Shown here one piece after another: positions 1 to 6,876 of a stretch of 10,988 nucleotides of DNA. Where the stretch lies: positions 1-10,988 of the forward strand of contig CALCSP010000071.1 of NCBI GenBank assembly GCA_937893785.1, read 5' to 3'. The notes under the pieces are model-generated. The model searched no databases and was not told where the DNA came from. It saw only the letters and a list, made by a program, of their open reading frames with translations. Position numbers and translations under genes: made by a program. The DNA is from an uncultured Verrucomicrobiales bacterium. Its GTDB lineage: Bacteria > Verrucomicrobiota > Verrucomicrobiia > Verrucomicrobiales > DEV007. How positions within the stretch are numbered: position 1 is the stretch's first letter; the number at the start of each line of letters is the position of its first letter.

Positions 1-111
1 GTTGAGGTTACTGCCGACACACGAATAGGAATTACAAAGTCAGTTGACCTGCCATGGCGTTTTTTAAAGACTGGGAGCCCGTTTGTCAGCGTACAAAAAA
101 AAGGCGAGTGA
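1..111 (+). CDS. 3' end of an unidentified protein (partial)
   Basis: Frame 1 is open from the first base to a TGA at 109-111, giving 36 residues. The peptide reads like a genuine hydrophilic C-terminus, with the segment DLPWRFLKTGSPF near the middle and a basic QKKGE end. I do not recognise the family. The stop codon lies in the left arm of the hairpin that terminates the opposite-strand lipoprotein gene, so the two genes converge with almost no spacer. A 36-codon open frame can arise by chance, so this rests on the look of the peptide and on the tight fit with the neighbouring gene end. The rest of the gene is outside the window. Confidence 0.4.
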   Translation, partial: VEVTADTRIGITKSVDLPWRFLKTGSPFVSVQKKGE

Positions 112-128
112 TCCTCAGATCACCCGCC
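95..128 (-). terminator. Rho-independent terminator of the small lipoprotein gene
   Basis: Read on the minus strand, GGCGGGTGAT pairs with ATCACTCGCC (10 bp, one G-U pair) around a 6-base loop, followed by eight T residues (the A-run at 95-102 on the plus strand). It begins 28 bases after the stop codon of the lipoprotein gene. The plus-strand transcript can form the same stem but has no T-run after it, so termination should be directional, on the minus strand. Confidence 0.85.
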
Positions 129-156
129 CTGAATTAGCATTACAGCCTAAATGTAT

Positions 157-315
157 TTACTTCCCGCTGTCAATATAAGCGCCAGGTGCAACCGCACCGG
201 GCACAGCATCAGGTTCTGCATAAACGGGAGCTACTGTTTCCTTGGATTTACAGGCACCGAGAGTCAGGAAACCCGCAGCAGCTGCAATGAGTGAAAAGAT
301 GCGAAGCAATTTCAT
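157..315 (-). CDS. small lipoprotein (52 aa)
   Basis: ATG at 313-315 reads to TAA at 157-159, giving 52 residues. The N-terminus is a classic lipoprotein signal: basic MKLLR, a hydrophobic stretch, then the lipobox L-G-A-C at residues 19-22. Cys22 would be lipid-modified and the signal removed by signal peptidase II. The remaining 31 residues begin KSKE and are rich in Pro, Ala, Val and Gly, with no recognisable domain. The mature part is therefore a short, probably unstructured membrane-anchored peptide. A strong terminator follows 28 bases after the stop, and an L,D-transpeptidase gene lies 83 bases upstream on the same strand, which suggests a shared envelope role or co-transcription. Its function is unknown; tiny lipoproteins of this kind are common and poorly conserved. 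The lipobox and terminator make it very probably a real gene. Confidence 0.75.
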   Translation of the reverse strand: MKLLRIFSLIAAAAGFLTLGACKSKETVAPVYAEPDAVPGAVAPGAYIDSGK

Positions 316-398
316 AGAGTATGTTTAATAGAGTGTGGTTGGTCGTTGGTTATGCGGAAAACTAGCGAACCCGGCACCTATTGCAAGTAGATGCTCGG

Positions 399-953
399 TT
401 ACTCTACAATCCGGACCTTGTTGCCCACATTCACCATCCCGAAAAGCCTCGCAACATCCTCATTTCCCATTCGAATACAGCCAAAGCTAGCAGGCTGACC
501 GAGATCCTGCTCATGGTTTGTCCCATGAATATAGATATATCGTCTTCGGGTATTCGCATTGTGCTCCTCACATCCATGCAACCAAAGGATCCGGGTCATC
601 ACAAGATCCTTATCTACAACCTGCTTGAAATCATGAATCCCAACCGGTCTCCTTCCCTTGAAAATCGTCATCAGTTGCGCACCATCACCAATCTTCTCAC
701 CCACCTTAAAATCACCCAAAGGTGTCTTATTGCTCCCTTCCCTGCTTCCAACACCGAATTTTGAAGTGGAAACCACAAAAGAAGCAAGTTGCTTGTTGCC
801 TTGCAATACCTTCAAATGCTGATCAGAAATGGAAATCTCAATAAGAGTTTCCGCATCATTTCTCTCTCCTGTTTGCATCGGCGTAACCACGGGGTAGAAT
901 CTCCGTCCCGCAAGCACTGCATAAAACACCCAAAACAATGCCAGATAAACCAA
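399..953 (-). CDS. L,D-transpeptidase (YkuD/ErfK family)
   Basis: The protein has 184 residues. A hydrophobic N-terminal stretch (about residues 2-16) looks like a signal anchor or uncleaved signal peptide, and a YkuD catalytic domain spans about residues 37-184. The family signature is complete: His143 in IHGTN and the nucleophile Cys159 in SFGCIRM, with Arg161 following; TPLGDF at 77-82 is the usual upstream motif. Such enzymes make 3-3 crosslinks in peptidoglycan or attach proteins to it, acting outside the cytoplasmic membrane. The longest frame starts at a TTG (951-953), which overlaps the divergent asd gene by 16 bases. GTG codons at 927-929 and 915-917 would shorten the membrane segment, and ATG at 876-878 would remove it, so I kept the TTG because it preserves export. 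A small lipoprotein gene follows on the same strand. The substrate and physiological role cannot be read from the sequence. Confidence 0.88.
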   Translation of the reverse strand: MVYLALFWVFYAVLAGRRFYPVVTPMQTGERNDAETLIEISISDQHLKVLQGNKQLASFVVSTSKFGVGSREGSNKTPLGDFKVGEKIGDGAQLMTIFKGRRPVGIHDFKQVVDKDLVMTRILWLHGCEEHNANTRRRYIYIHGTNHEQDLGQPASFGCIRMGNEDVARLFGMVNVGNKVRIVE

Positions 954-1939
954 ATATAGCGATTGCCGGAATAACCGGGGCTGTAGGGCAGGAAATGGCC
1001 AGATGCCTTGAACAACGCAATTTTCCGATCGGAAATCTTAAACTACTGGCCTCAGCCCGATCAGCAGGGAAAAAGATCCAATTCAAGGATCAGGAACTTA
1101 CAGTGGAGGAACTCACTGGCGATTCATTTGGCAACACTGATATCGCCCTGTTTAGTGCTGGCGGCGACATATCCCGAAAATATGCCCCGCTCGCCGCAGA
1201 GGCCGGAGCCACCGTCATCGACAACTCCTCCGCCTTCCGTATGGATGATGATGTGCCTCTTATCGTTCCGGAAATTAATCCCAATGATGCAGCATGCCAC
1301 AAAGGCATCATTGCCAATCCAAACTGCACAACGATTGTCACGCTAATGGGGCTCAATCCACTGCATCGGGAGTGGCATGCCGACAAGATCATCGCCTCAA
1401 GCTATCAGGCTGTCTCGGGCAGTGGCGCAGCCGGAATCCTTGAACTCGAGACACAAGTAAAAGCACTGACCGAAGGGCATCCTGTGCAGACAAGTGTGTA
1501 TCCTCACCAAATTGCCTTTAACGTGATTCCACAGGTCGATGTCTTTTTGGAAAACGGATATACCAAAGAGGAAATGAAAATGGAAAACGAAAGCCGAAAG
1601 ATCCTCGATAACAAAGAGCTTTGCGCCTCTGTAACCTGTGTGCGCGTACCTGTCTACCGCTCACACTCTGTTTCAGTAACTGCCCAATTTCGCGAAAAAC
1701 CGGATGTGGAAAAGGCACGTGCACTCATTAATGCCGCACCAGGTGTTGATGTTTGCGATAACCCTTCTGAAGGATTGTTTCCGACCCCTCTTGACACAAC
1801 GGCGAAAGATAACTGCTTGGTAGGGCGTATCCGTCAGGATATTGTGCTAGAAAACGCGCTGACATTCTGGGTAGTAGGAGACCAAGTCCGCAAGGGAGCT
1901 GCGCTAAATGCAGTACAAATTGCAGAACTTTTAATCTGA
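938..1939 (+). CDS. asd: aspartate-semialdehyde dehydrogenase
   Basis: Asd converts L-aspartyl-4-phosphate to L-aspartate-4-semialdehyde with NADPH, the branch step towards diaminopimelate/lysine, threonine and methionine in the cytoplasm. The 333-residue protein has the usual length. It shows the NADP-binding GITGAVGQ loop (residues 11-18), the catalytic Cys130 in NPNCTT, Gln157 in the SYQAVSGSGAAG segment, and the catalytic His243 in YRSHSVSV. The start is ATG at 938-940 and gives the expected N-terminus MPDKPNIAIAG directly before the nucleotide-binding loop. No Shine-Dalgarno is visible. The start overlaps the start of the divergent L,D-transpeptidase gene, so its promoter must lie inside that gene. 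ispA begins 5 bases after its stop, indicating an operon. Confidence 0.97.
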   Translation: MPDKPNIAIAGITGAVGQEMARCLEQRNFPIGNLKLLASARSAGKKIQFKDQELTVEELTGDSFGNTDIALFSAGGDISRKYAPLAAEAGATVIDNSSAFRMDDDVPLIVPEINPNDAACHKGIIANPNCTTIVTLMGLNPLHREWHADKIIASSYQAVSGSGAAGILELETQVKALTEGHPVQTSVYPHQIAFNVIPQVDVFLENGYTKEEMKMENESRKILDNKELCASVTCVRVPVYRSHSVSVTAQFREKPDVEKARALINAAPGVDVCDNPSEGLFPTPLDTTAKDNCLVGRIRQDIVLENALTFWVVGDQVRKGAALNAVQIAELLI

Positions 1940-1944
1940 TCGCC

Positions 1945-2838
1945 GTGAACCCCGCCAAGGAATTTAAAGCTTATACCGCCTCACAACAAAAGCGGATCAA
2001 TGCGGCACTGCGTAGTTTCCTTCCACGCGCATCATGCCGCCCGAAGACACTTCATGAGTCAATGCGCTACAGTGTGTCTGCGGGAGGCAAACGATTGCGT
2101 CCTATCCTTTGTCTGGCAGCTGCTGAAGCCTGCGGCAGCAATGACAACCTTGCAATGCCCGCGGCCTGTGCTGTTGAATTTGTCCATACCTACTCCCTAA
2201 TTCATGACGATCTGCCTTGCATGGATGATGATGACTTGCGACGTGGCAAACCAACCAATCACAAAGTCTACGGAGAAGCTGTCGCCGTGCTAGCCGGAGA
2301 CGCACTGCTCACCCTTGCCTTTGAAGTGATTAGCCAGAGTAAGCCGGCCGGCAAATACACTGCAGCAGAAATGGTGCAGGAACTGGCGCTTACCGCAGGA
2401 AGCAAACGCCTTGTTGGGGGTCAGGTCATGGATATGGAAGGAGAAGGTGCAGAACCCTCCGCGCGGCAATTACGCTTTATCCATGAAAGCAAAACGGCAG
2501 CCCTTCTGACCTGCTCAATGCGCCTCGGGGCAATGGCTGCAGGAGCTAATCCGGGCAAGATAGACGCCCTGAGCCAATTTGGTCAGGCGACTGGGCTCGC
2601 ATTCCAGATCATCGACGACATACTGGATATTACGCAAAGCAGCGAGAAACTCGGAAAAAGTGCAGGTAAAGACCTAGCAACCGAAAAGGCCACCTACCCA
2701 TCGACCCATGGACTGGAGAAATCACGCAGAGAAGCAGCACGCCTGACAGAGCAAGCTATAACTGCACTGAAACCACTGGGATCCAAGGCATCACGCCTCC
2801 GAGAAATCGGAAGCTACCTTCTTGATCGCGACTATTAG
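1945..2838 (+). CDS. ispA: farnesyl/geranylgeranyl diphosphate synthase (polyprenyl synthetase)
   Basis: This enzyme condenses isopentenyl diphosphate with allylic diphosphates to make farnesyl (possibly geranylgeranyl) diphosphate for quinones, undecaprenyl phosphate and hopanoids. The 297-residue length matches IspA. It carries the first Asp-rich motif DDLPCMDDDD (residues 88-97), whose two extra residues between the aspartates mark bacterial short-chain synthases, the second motif FQIIDDILD (220-228), GGKRLRP (47-53) and GGQVMDME (158-165). Residues just before the first motif (YSLIH) match E. coli IspA, which favours C15, but product length is not certain. The start is a GTG at 1945-1947, 5 bases after the asd stop, so translation is probably coupled. 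It converges with psd, with 34 bases between the stops and no clear terminator hairpin there. Confidence 0.95.
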   Translation: MNPAKEFKAYTASQQKRINAALRSFLPRASCRPKTLHESMRYSVSAGGKRLRPILCLAAAEACGSNDNLAMPAACAVEFVHTYSLIHDDLPCMDDDDLRRGKPTNHKVYGEAVAVLAGDALLTLAFEVISQSKPAGKYTAAEMVQELALTAGSKRLVGGQVMDMEGEGAEPSARQLRFIHESKTAALLTCSMRLGAMAAGANPGKIDALSQFGQATGLAFQIIDDILDITQSSEKLGKSAGKDLATEKATYPSTHGLEKSRREAARLTEQAITALKPLGSKASRLREIGSYLLDRDY

Positions 2839-2872
2839 CCTGCTGAGCGAACAGGACCCAACGGTCGCATAC

Positions 2873-3781
2873 TTACTCCGTGCCACAGAGATGCCCACAG
2901 CTATCTCCCACGCGCGCATAAACTTCGCGTCCCTCTGCACCGTTCTCAAGAAGGTCAGGGGAAAACCTAACGCGTCCGGGTTCAAAGAACATCATGAACA
3001 TTGATCCCCCGAACCGGAAATATCCCTTCTCATCTCCCTTCTGGACTGAGCCTGGAGTATAACTCTGCACGATACTCCCGACACAGGTGGCTCCTATCTC
3101 AAGCAAAGCTACAGATCCGAAAACAGGTGATTCGAGCATAGTCATGCACCGCTTGTTTTCCCAAAGATATGATACCCGCTGCCGTAAAGCGATCGGGTTG
3201 ACCGAGTAAAGAAACCCATTCATCAGTTGCGTATCCCCTGCCTGTCCTGCGCATGGAAAATGATAACGATGGTAGTCTGTTGGACACAGTCGTGAAATCA
3301 GCGCCGCTCCGCCAGCATACCGTTCAGCAAGCTGCACGCTACCCAGTAGTCTTATTAAATCAAACTTCTGCCCCTTAGCCCACAATCCATCATAGTAAGA
3401 AAGATCTGCTACCGCAAGGTGCCGCCCTTCAGCCGGAAACCCAAGCTCATTTTCATTCTCAGGAAACGGGCGTGCGCCAGCACGGAGTCGCCTTACAAAA
3501 AAGGCATCGAAATGCTCAAACTCGGATATCTGTTCATCAAACTCTGCAACATCAAGTCCATACCGGACAACAAATGGCTTTATTTTACGTGCCGAAGCAG
3601 GTTGCCGCATTCTCCATCCGTAATACCGCGAAAAACAAGCTCGGCGCACAAGAGCTGACAGTGCCAGTTTTCCAAGTGGGTTACCATACGTAAACTTCAG
3701 GAAATTCTCACCATAGACCAACTCTGTCTCGATCTCTCCTGTATATCGATTATAATAAAGAATAGGTTCAGCTTCAGGCAT
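2873..3781 (-). CDS. psd: phosphatidylserine decarboxylase (chlamydial type)
   Basis: Psd makes phosphatidylethanolamine from phosphatidylserine at the inner membrane. It is a pyruvoyl enzyme that cuts itself into beta and alpha chains. The 302-residue protein aligns by eye over its whole length with the chlamydial proenzyme: NRYTGEIE near the N-terminus, the IKPFVVRYG region (67-75), FDAFFVRRLR (91-100), DYHRYHFP (169-176) with the catalytic His174, and the processing site FRFGGS (255-260), where Ser260 would become the pyruvoyl group. Two departures stand out. The near-invariant Asp of the PADG motif, part of the Asp-His-Ser triad for self-cleavage, is Glu118 (PAEG), and the residue after Ser260 is Met where Thr is usual. 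The ATG at 3779-3781 is preceded directly by AGGGG, too close to be an ideal ribosome site. It is divergent from the phosphoesterase gene, only 37 bases away. Confidence 0.93.
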   Translation of the reverse strand: MPEAEPILYYNRYTGEIETELVYGENFLKFTYGNPLGKLALSALVRRACFSRYYGWRMRQPASARKIKPFVVRYGLDVAEFDEQISEFEHFDAFFVRRLRAGARPFPENENELGFPAEGRHLAVADLSYYDGLWAKGQKFDLIRLLGSVQLAERYAGGAALISRLCPTDYHRYHFPCAGQAGDTQLMNGFLYSVNPIALRQRVSYLWENKRCMTMLESPVFGSVALLEIGATCVGSIVQSYTPGSVQKGDEKGYFRFGGSMFMMFFEPGRVRFSPDLLENGAEGREVYARVGDSCGHLCGTE

Positions 3782-3818
3782 CCCCTAAGTATCTACAAAC
3801 AATTGCCTCTTGCAATCC

Positions 3819-4715
3819 ATGCTGCGTATCTTTTCCATCTTTCTTGCCACTCTTACCCTCAAAACCATTGCTGCTGAGCAAGCTGACTCGTTGGTATTCT
3901 CGGCAATGGGATGTGGTCCCTACACTGCTGAGGATGTGCAGGCCATTGCCTATTATATCCGTGAAGAGAACAGAAGCAAAGACTCTGAATTTCTGGTCCA
4001 TCTAGGCGACATCAATTCCGGAGACATGGCCCGCAAGGGAAAACTCACTGAAGAATATTACGCATCAATCCGCAAACTCCTTACCGAAAACAATAAAATC
4101 CCCACTTACATAGTGCCAGGTGACAACGAATGGAATGACCGCCCTGATCCAGAAATGGGCTGGAAACACTGGACCAGACACCTCGGGAATCTGGAAAATA
4201 ATTTCAAGGTGAAATGGAAAACTGAGCGCCAGAAAATCCGACCTGAAAATTTTTCTTTTGTCAGGAAAGGTGTGCTGTTCATTGGAATCAACCTAGTTGG
4301 TGGCCGTATTCACGATAAAGAAGAATGGGCCCGGCGTTTCAACGAGAACAATGACTGGATCGAGATGCAATTCATGACGCACAGGCAATTGGTCAGTGCT
4401 GCTGTTGTCTGCTGTCAGGCTAATCCTATAAGCAAATCAAAGGGAAAAATGGACGCAAAAAAACCATTTACGCCTTTCTATAACCGCTTCGGCAAACTTG
4501 GGGCTAAATTCGCAAAGCCCGTTCTTTTCCTGCATGCAGATGGGCACCAGTGGATTGTCGATCAGCCATGGGAAAATGCTCCGAACATCACACGCATCCA
4601 ACTCGATCGTGTGAATGCAAGTTTCCCCCCGGCGCAGTTCACGATCAAACCGTCTACAGAAAAGCCTTTTTCTTTCGACCGGCGCCTGCAAAAACCCGAA
4701 TGGAATCCACAATAA
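3819..4715 (+). CDS. exported metallophosphoesterase-like protein with altered metal ligands
   Basis: The ATG at 3819-3821 gives 298 residues and a convincing signal peptide (MLRIFSIFLATLTLKTIAA, cleavage near residues 18-20). A TTG three codons earlier is also open but less likely. The fold is suggested by calcineurin-type motifs in order: an AMGCGPY segment where the first motif should be, HLGDINSG (motif II), VPGDNEW (the variant of GNHD seen in one secreted subfamily), a VVCCQANP segment, and FLHADGHQW near the C-terminus (motif V). Two usual metal ligands appear missing: the motif I Asp is Cys in AMGCGPY, and the motif IV His of HANP/HADP is Gln. It may be a degenerate or repurposed member of the family, or use a different metal set. 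The substrate is unknown. A second exported protein gene follows 101 bases downstream on the same strand. The family assignment is by eye; I am confident the gene is real. Confidence 0.72.
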   Translation: MLRIFSIFLATLTLKTIAAEQADSLVFSAMGCGPYTAEDVQAIAYYIREENRSKDSEFLVHLGDINSGDMARKGKLTEEYYASIRKLLTENNKIPTYIVPGDNEWNDRPDPEMGWKHWTRHLGNLENNFKVKWKTERQKIRPENFSFVRKGVLFIGINLVGGRIHDKEEWARRFNENNDWIEMQFMTHRQLVSAAVVCCQANPISKSKGKMDAKKPFTPFYNRFGKLGAKFAKPVLFLHADGHQWIVDQPWENAPNITRIQLDRVNASFPPAQFTIKPSTEKPFSFDRRLQKPEWNPQ

Positions 4716-4816
4716 AAGTGAGATTGATCATTTAGGAATAAGACAATTAAGACAAGGCATCAGGAAAACCGCCGTACTTGTCATGAGAAACGGCACATAG
4801 TAGTATTAATCCTAAG

Positions 4817-6052
4817 ATGAAACTCTCCCTCCTCGCTCTTGGCTCTTACTTTTTCGCCTTAACAAGCGCATTTGCTATCCCTCAGAATTTCGGCGGAAAT
4901 TTTTTTGGAGCCACTTTCCACCCGAAAGATATTAATGAGGACTTCACTGAGCAATTACTCGCCGGAGCAATCTGGAAAGGCGACAAGTTGCCGCAGATTT
5001 GGAAGTCCATTCCCTCCCTAGATGGCAATGAAGTCAAATTACTTGCCGTCAAACCCGTGATACTTGGGCAGCGACCGAATGCGGTATTTGCCAACACTCA
5101 AGGAGGCAGGCTACAATCCATCGCAGCCCTTTACTTAGATGCAGGCTATTTCTTCGGATATCAAAGCAATAAGGAAAATGCCGATATTAAGACCCTCCAG
5201 CGTGATTTCAAGAAGCGCTACACGCAACTTGAAAAAGCGCTTTGCGAAACACTCGAAGACCGGGCTGATGATGGTCCTGATGATGCCCTTATCGGCCGCA
5301 CAGCATTGCTGAGAAATACATACCAAGACTATCGTCTGGGAGATCTTACCCTTCGATTCTCAGCCATCGAGAATCATTCAATAAGCCTGATCATTCTACG
5401 CACAAAGGATATCTCTGATGATTACCTTGATGCCGATATTGCATCACTAGACAAACGCCAGCGCCGCAAACAGCTTCTTGCCAATGTCATTCAGGACAGT
5501 TCCGGAGACACATCCATTGAAGGCATCCCAATGTTTCGTCAAGGCCTGCGCCCATATTGTGCCGTGAGTACCCTTGGCATGGCCACTCATTACCTGGGAT
5601 TGCGCATGAGCACAGATGCTTTAGCCGCCGGCGCGCGATTCCGTAACACTGGCAGCGCGAAAGGCTCTAAAATCCTCGATTTATATCGTGCGGCTGCTGA
5701 AGAATCCGATGCAAGTGTCCAGCGCAGTGGTCGTTTTGATTTTAATCGCGCCAAGAAATATCTGGAAAAAGGGTTTCCTGTCGTTGTCTGGCGCCGCTAC
5801 AGCTCAGAAAGGAATCGTCTGCACAGTGCCGCCGCCAAAGGCCAGGCCTTACCAAAAGCCAATACCGCGGATCGGGCCACGTGGCCCACTTCAAAAACAG
5901 ATCCTGGTCATGCTTCAGTGATCACCGGCTATAATGAGAATACAGGTGAAGTAATCTTCATGGAAAGCTGGGGTGAGCACACCAGAGGCAAACGCATGCA
6001 TGTCGAAGAGTTAGAGGCAACCAGTTACGCCACCTTCTACTTTAAAATTTAG
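4817..6052 (+). CDS. exported papain-like (C39-type) cysteine peptidase homologue
   Basis: The 411-residue protein starts with a signal peptide (MKLSLLALGSYFFALTSAFA, probable cleavage after residue 20). Residues about 21-230 form a domain I do not recognise. Residues about 236-411 resemble Peptidase_C39_2-like papain-fold domains: Gln242 and Cys248 in RQGLRPYCAVSTLG (oxyanion Gln and nucleophile), His365 in DPGHASVITGY, and ESWGE at 383-387 where NSWG is usual in papain-like enzymes. Glu383 thus stands at the third catalytic position. The protein should act in the periplasm or outside the cell; whether it cleaves peptides or is a non-peptidase relative is not clear. There is no Shine-Dalgarno before the ATG (4817-4819). 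It lies downstream of the phosphoesterase-like gene and ends 11 bases before the convergent fetB stop. Confidence 0.75.
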   Translation: MKLSLLALGSYFFALTSAFAIPQNFGGNFFGATFHPKDINEDFTEQLLAGAIWKGDKLPQIWKSIPSLDGNEVKLLAVKPVILGQRPNAVFANTQGGRLQSIAALYLDAGYFFGYQSNKENADIKTLQRDFKKRYTQLEKALCETLEDRADDGPDDALIGRTALLRNTYQDYRLGDLTLRFSAIENHSISLIILRTKDISDDYLDADIASLDKRQRRKQLLANVIQDSSGDTSIEGIPMFRQGLRPYCAVSTLGMATHYLGLRMSTDALAAGARFRNTGSAKGSKILDLYRAAAEESDASVQRSGRFDFNRAKKYLEKGFPVVVWRRYSSERNRLHSAAAKGQALPKANTADRATWPTSKTDPGHASVITGYNENTGEVIFMESWGEHTRGKRMHVEELEATSYATFYFKI

Positions 6053-6063
6053 TCGCCGCCCGT

Positions 6064-6876
6064 TCATCTGCTAGACCGGCCTGCATCGGTCAACCGGTCC
6101 AACCGCAACCGGTCTCTCTCATCGAATAGCCGACCGGCAGCCATGCGCACTGCAATCAGCATCCCGAATCCGCACCCGGCAGCAATCAATAGCCAAATAA
6201 GAATTTGGTATCGTACTGCGTCATCGGGCGGATTGCCGGCCAGTATCTGCCCTGTCATCATTCCCGGCAGTGAAACCAATCCCGCAACGGCCATTGAGTT
6301 AATGACCGGCATCAGTCCTGAACGCAGCGCTTCCCGAACCAGATCGCTAACTGCTTCCCTGCCTGTCTCGCCAAGCATTAGTCGTGCCTCTATCACCTCT
6401 CGGCCCTGCCAAGCAGATACCGTCAACCGATCAATGCTGAGTGCTACGGCAGTCATCGTGTTACCAAGCAGCATACCCAAAACAGGAATTGCATAGCGGG
6501 GATCCCACCAGGGGTCCGCACGAATGACAGCTGCTAGTCCAAAAATGGATACCGCAAATGAGGACACAAACATTGCACTGGTTCCGATGCCATAGCCCCA
6601 AATTCCGCGTAAACGGTATTTCTGCCGGGCAGATACTTCACGCCCTGCAACCAACAGCATCACTAGGGCAATCACACCGACTAACCATGGTTGACTTGCT
6701 GCAAAAAGCTCCCTGAGAACAAGCCCGATTAACGATAGCTGCAAGACCATTCGAAAAGCCGAAACCAATAGCGAACTCGCGATGCCAAGCCTTGCTAGAA
6801 AGGTAGAAGCGGCCAGAGCAACCACAAGCGCACCGGCAAGGCAAATCTCCCAGACTTCAAGTTCAATAATATTCAC
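6064..6876 (-). CDS. fetB: FetB-type ABC transporter permease (putative iron exporter)
   Basis: This belongs to the UPF0014/FetB family; E. coli FetAB exports iron and eases oxidative stress. The 270-residue protein is strongly hydrophobic, with about seven membrane segments, and carries the family hallmarks RMVLQLSLIG (about 42-51), VLGMLLGNTM (132-141), the ETGREAVSDLVREALRSGL cytoplasmic loop (about 170-188) and PVINSMAVAGLVSLPGMMTG (about 190-209). I chose the GTG at 6874-6876 because it forms a GTGA overlap with the fetA stop, the usual sign of translational coupling; a TTG one codon earlier is also open. The C-terminal tail is Arg/Asp-rich (RDRLRLDRL) and its DNA holds short inverted GACCGG/CCGGTC copies. 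The assignment to iron rests on homology to E. coli; other metals are possible. Confidence 0.92.
   Translation of the reverse strand: MNIIELEVWEICLAGALVVALAASTFLARLGIASSLLVSAFRMVLQLSLIGLVLRELFAASQPWLVGVIALVMLLVAGREVSARQKYRLRGIWGYGIGTSAMFVSSFAVSIFGLAAVIRADPWWDPRYAIPVLGMLLGNTMTAVALSIDRLTVSAWQGREVIEARLMLGETGREAVSDLVREALRSGLMPVINSMAVAGLVSLPGMMTGQILAGNPPDDAVRYQILIWLLIAAGCGFGMLIAVRMAAGRLFDERDRLRLDRLTDAGRSSR

Noticed and set aside
381..764. Long plus-strand open frame opposite the L,D-transpeptidase
   Set aside because: It lies wholly within a gene with an intact catalytic signature on the other strand, and its product shows no domain; it is a shadow frame.
4716..4816. Possible terminator or regulatory hairpin between the two exported-protein genes (GCCGT/ACGGC)
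   Set aside because: The stem is only 5 bp with a long loop and no T-run.
6143..6496. 117-residue plus-strand frame inside fetB
   Set aside because: It is antisense to conserved FetB motifs, rich in Ser/Arg/Pro as expected of a shadow, with no start signal.
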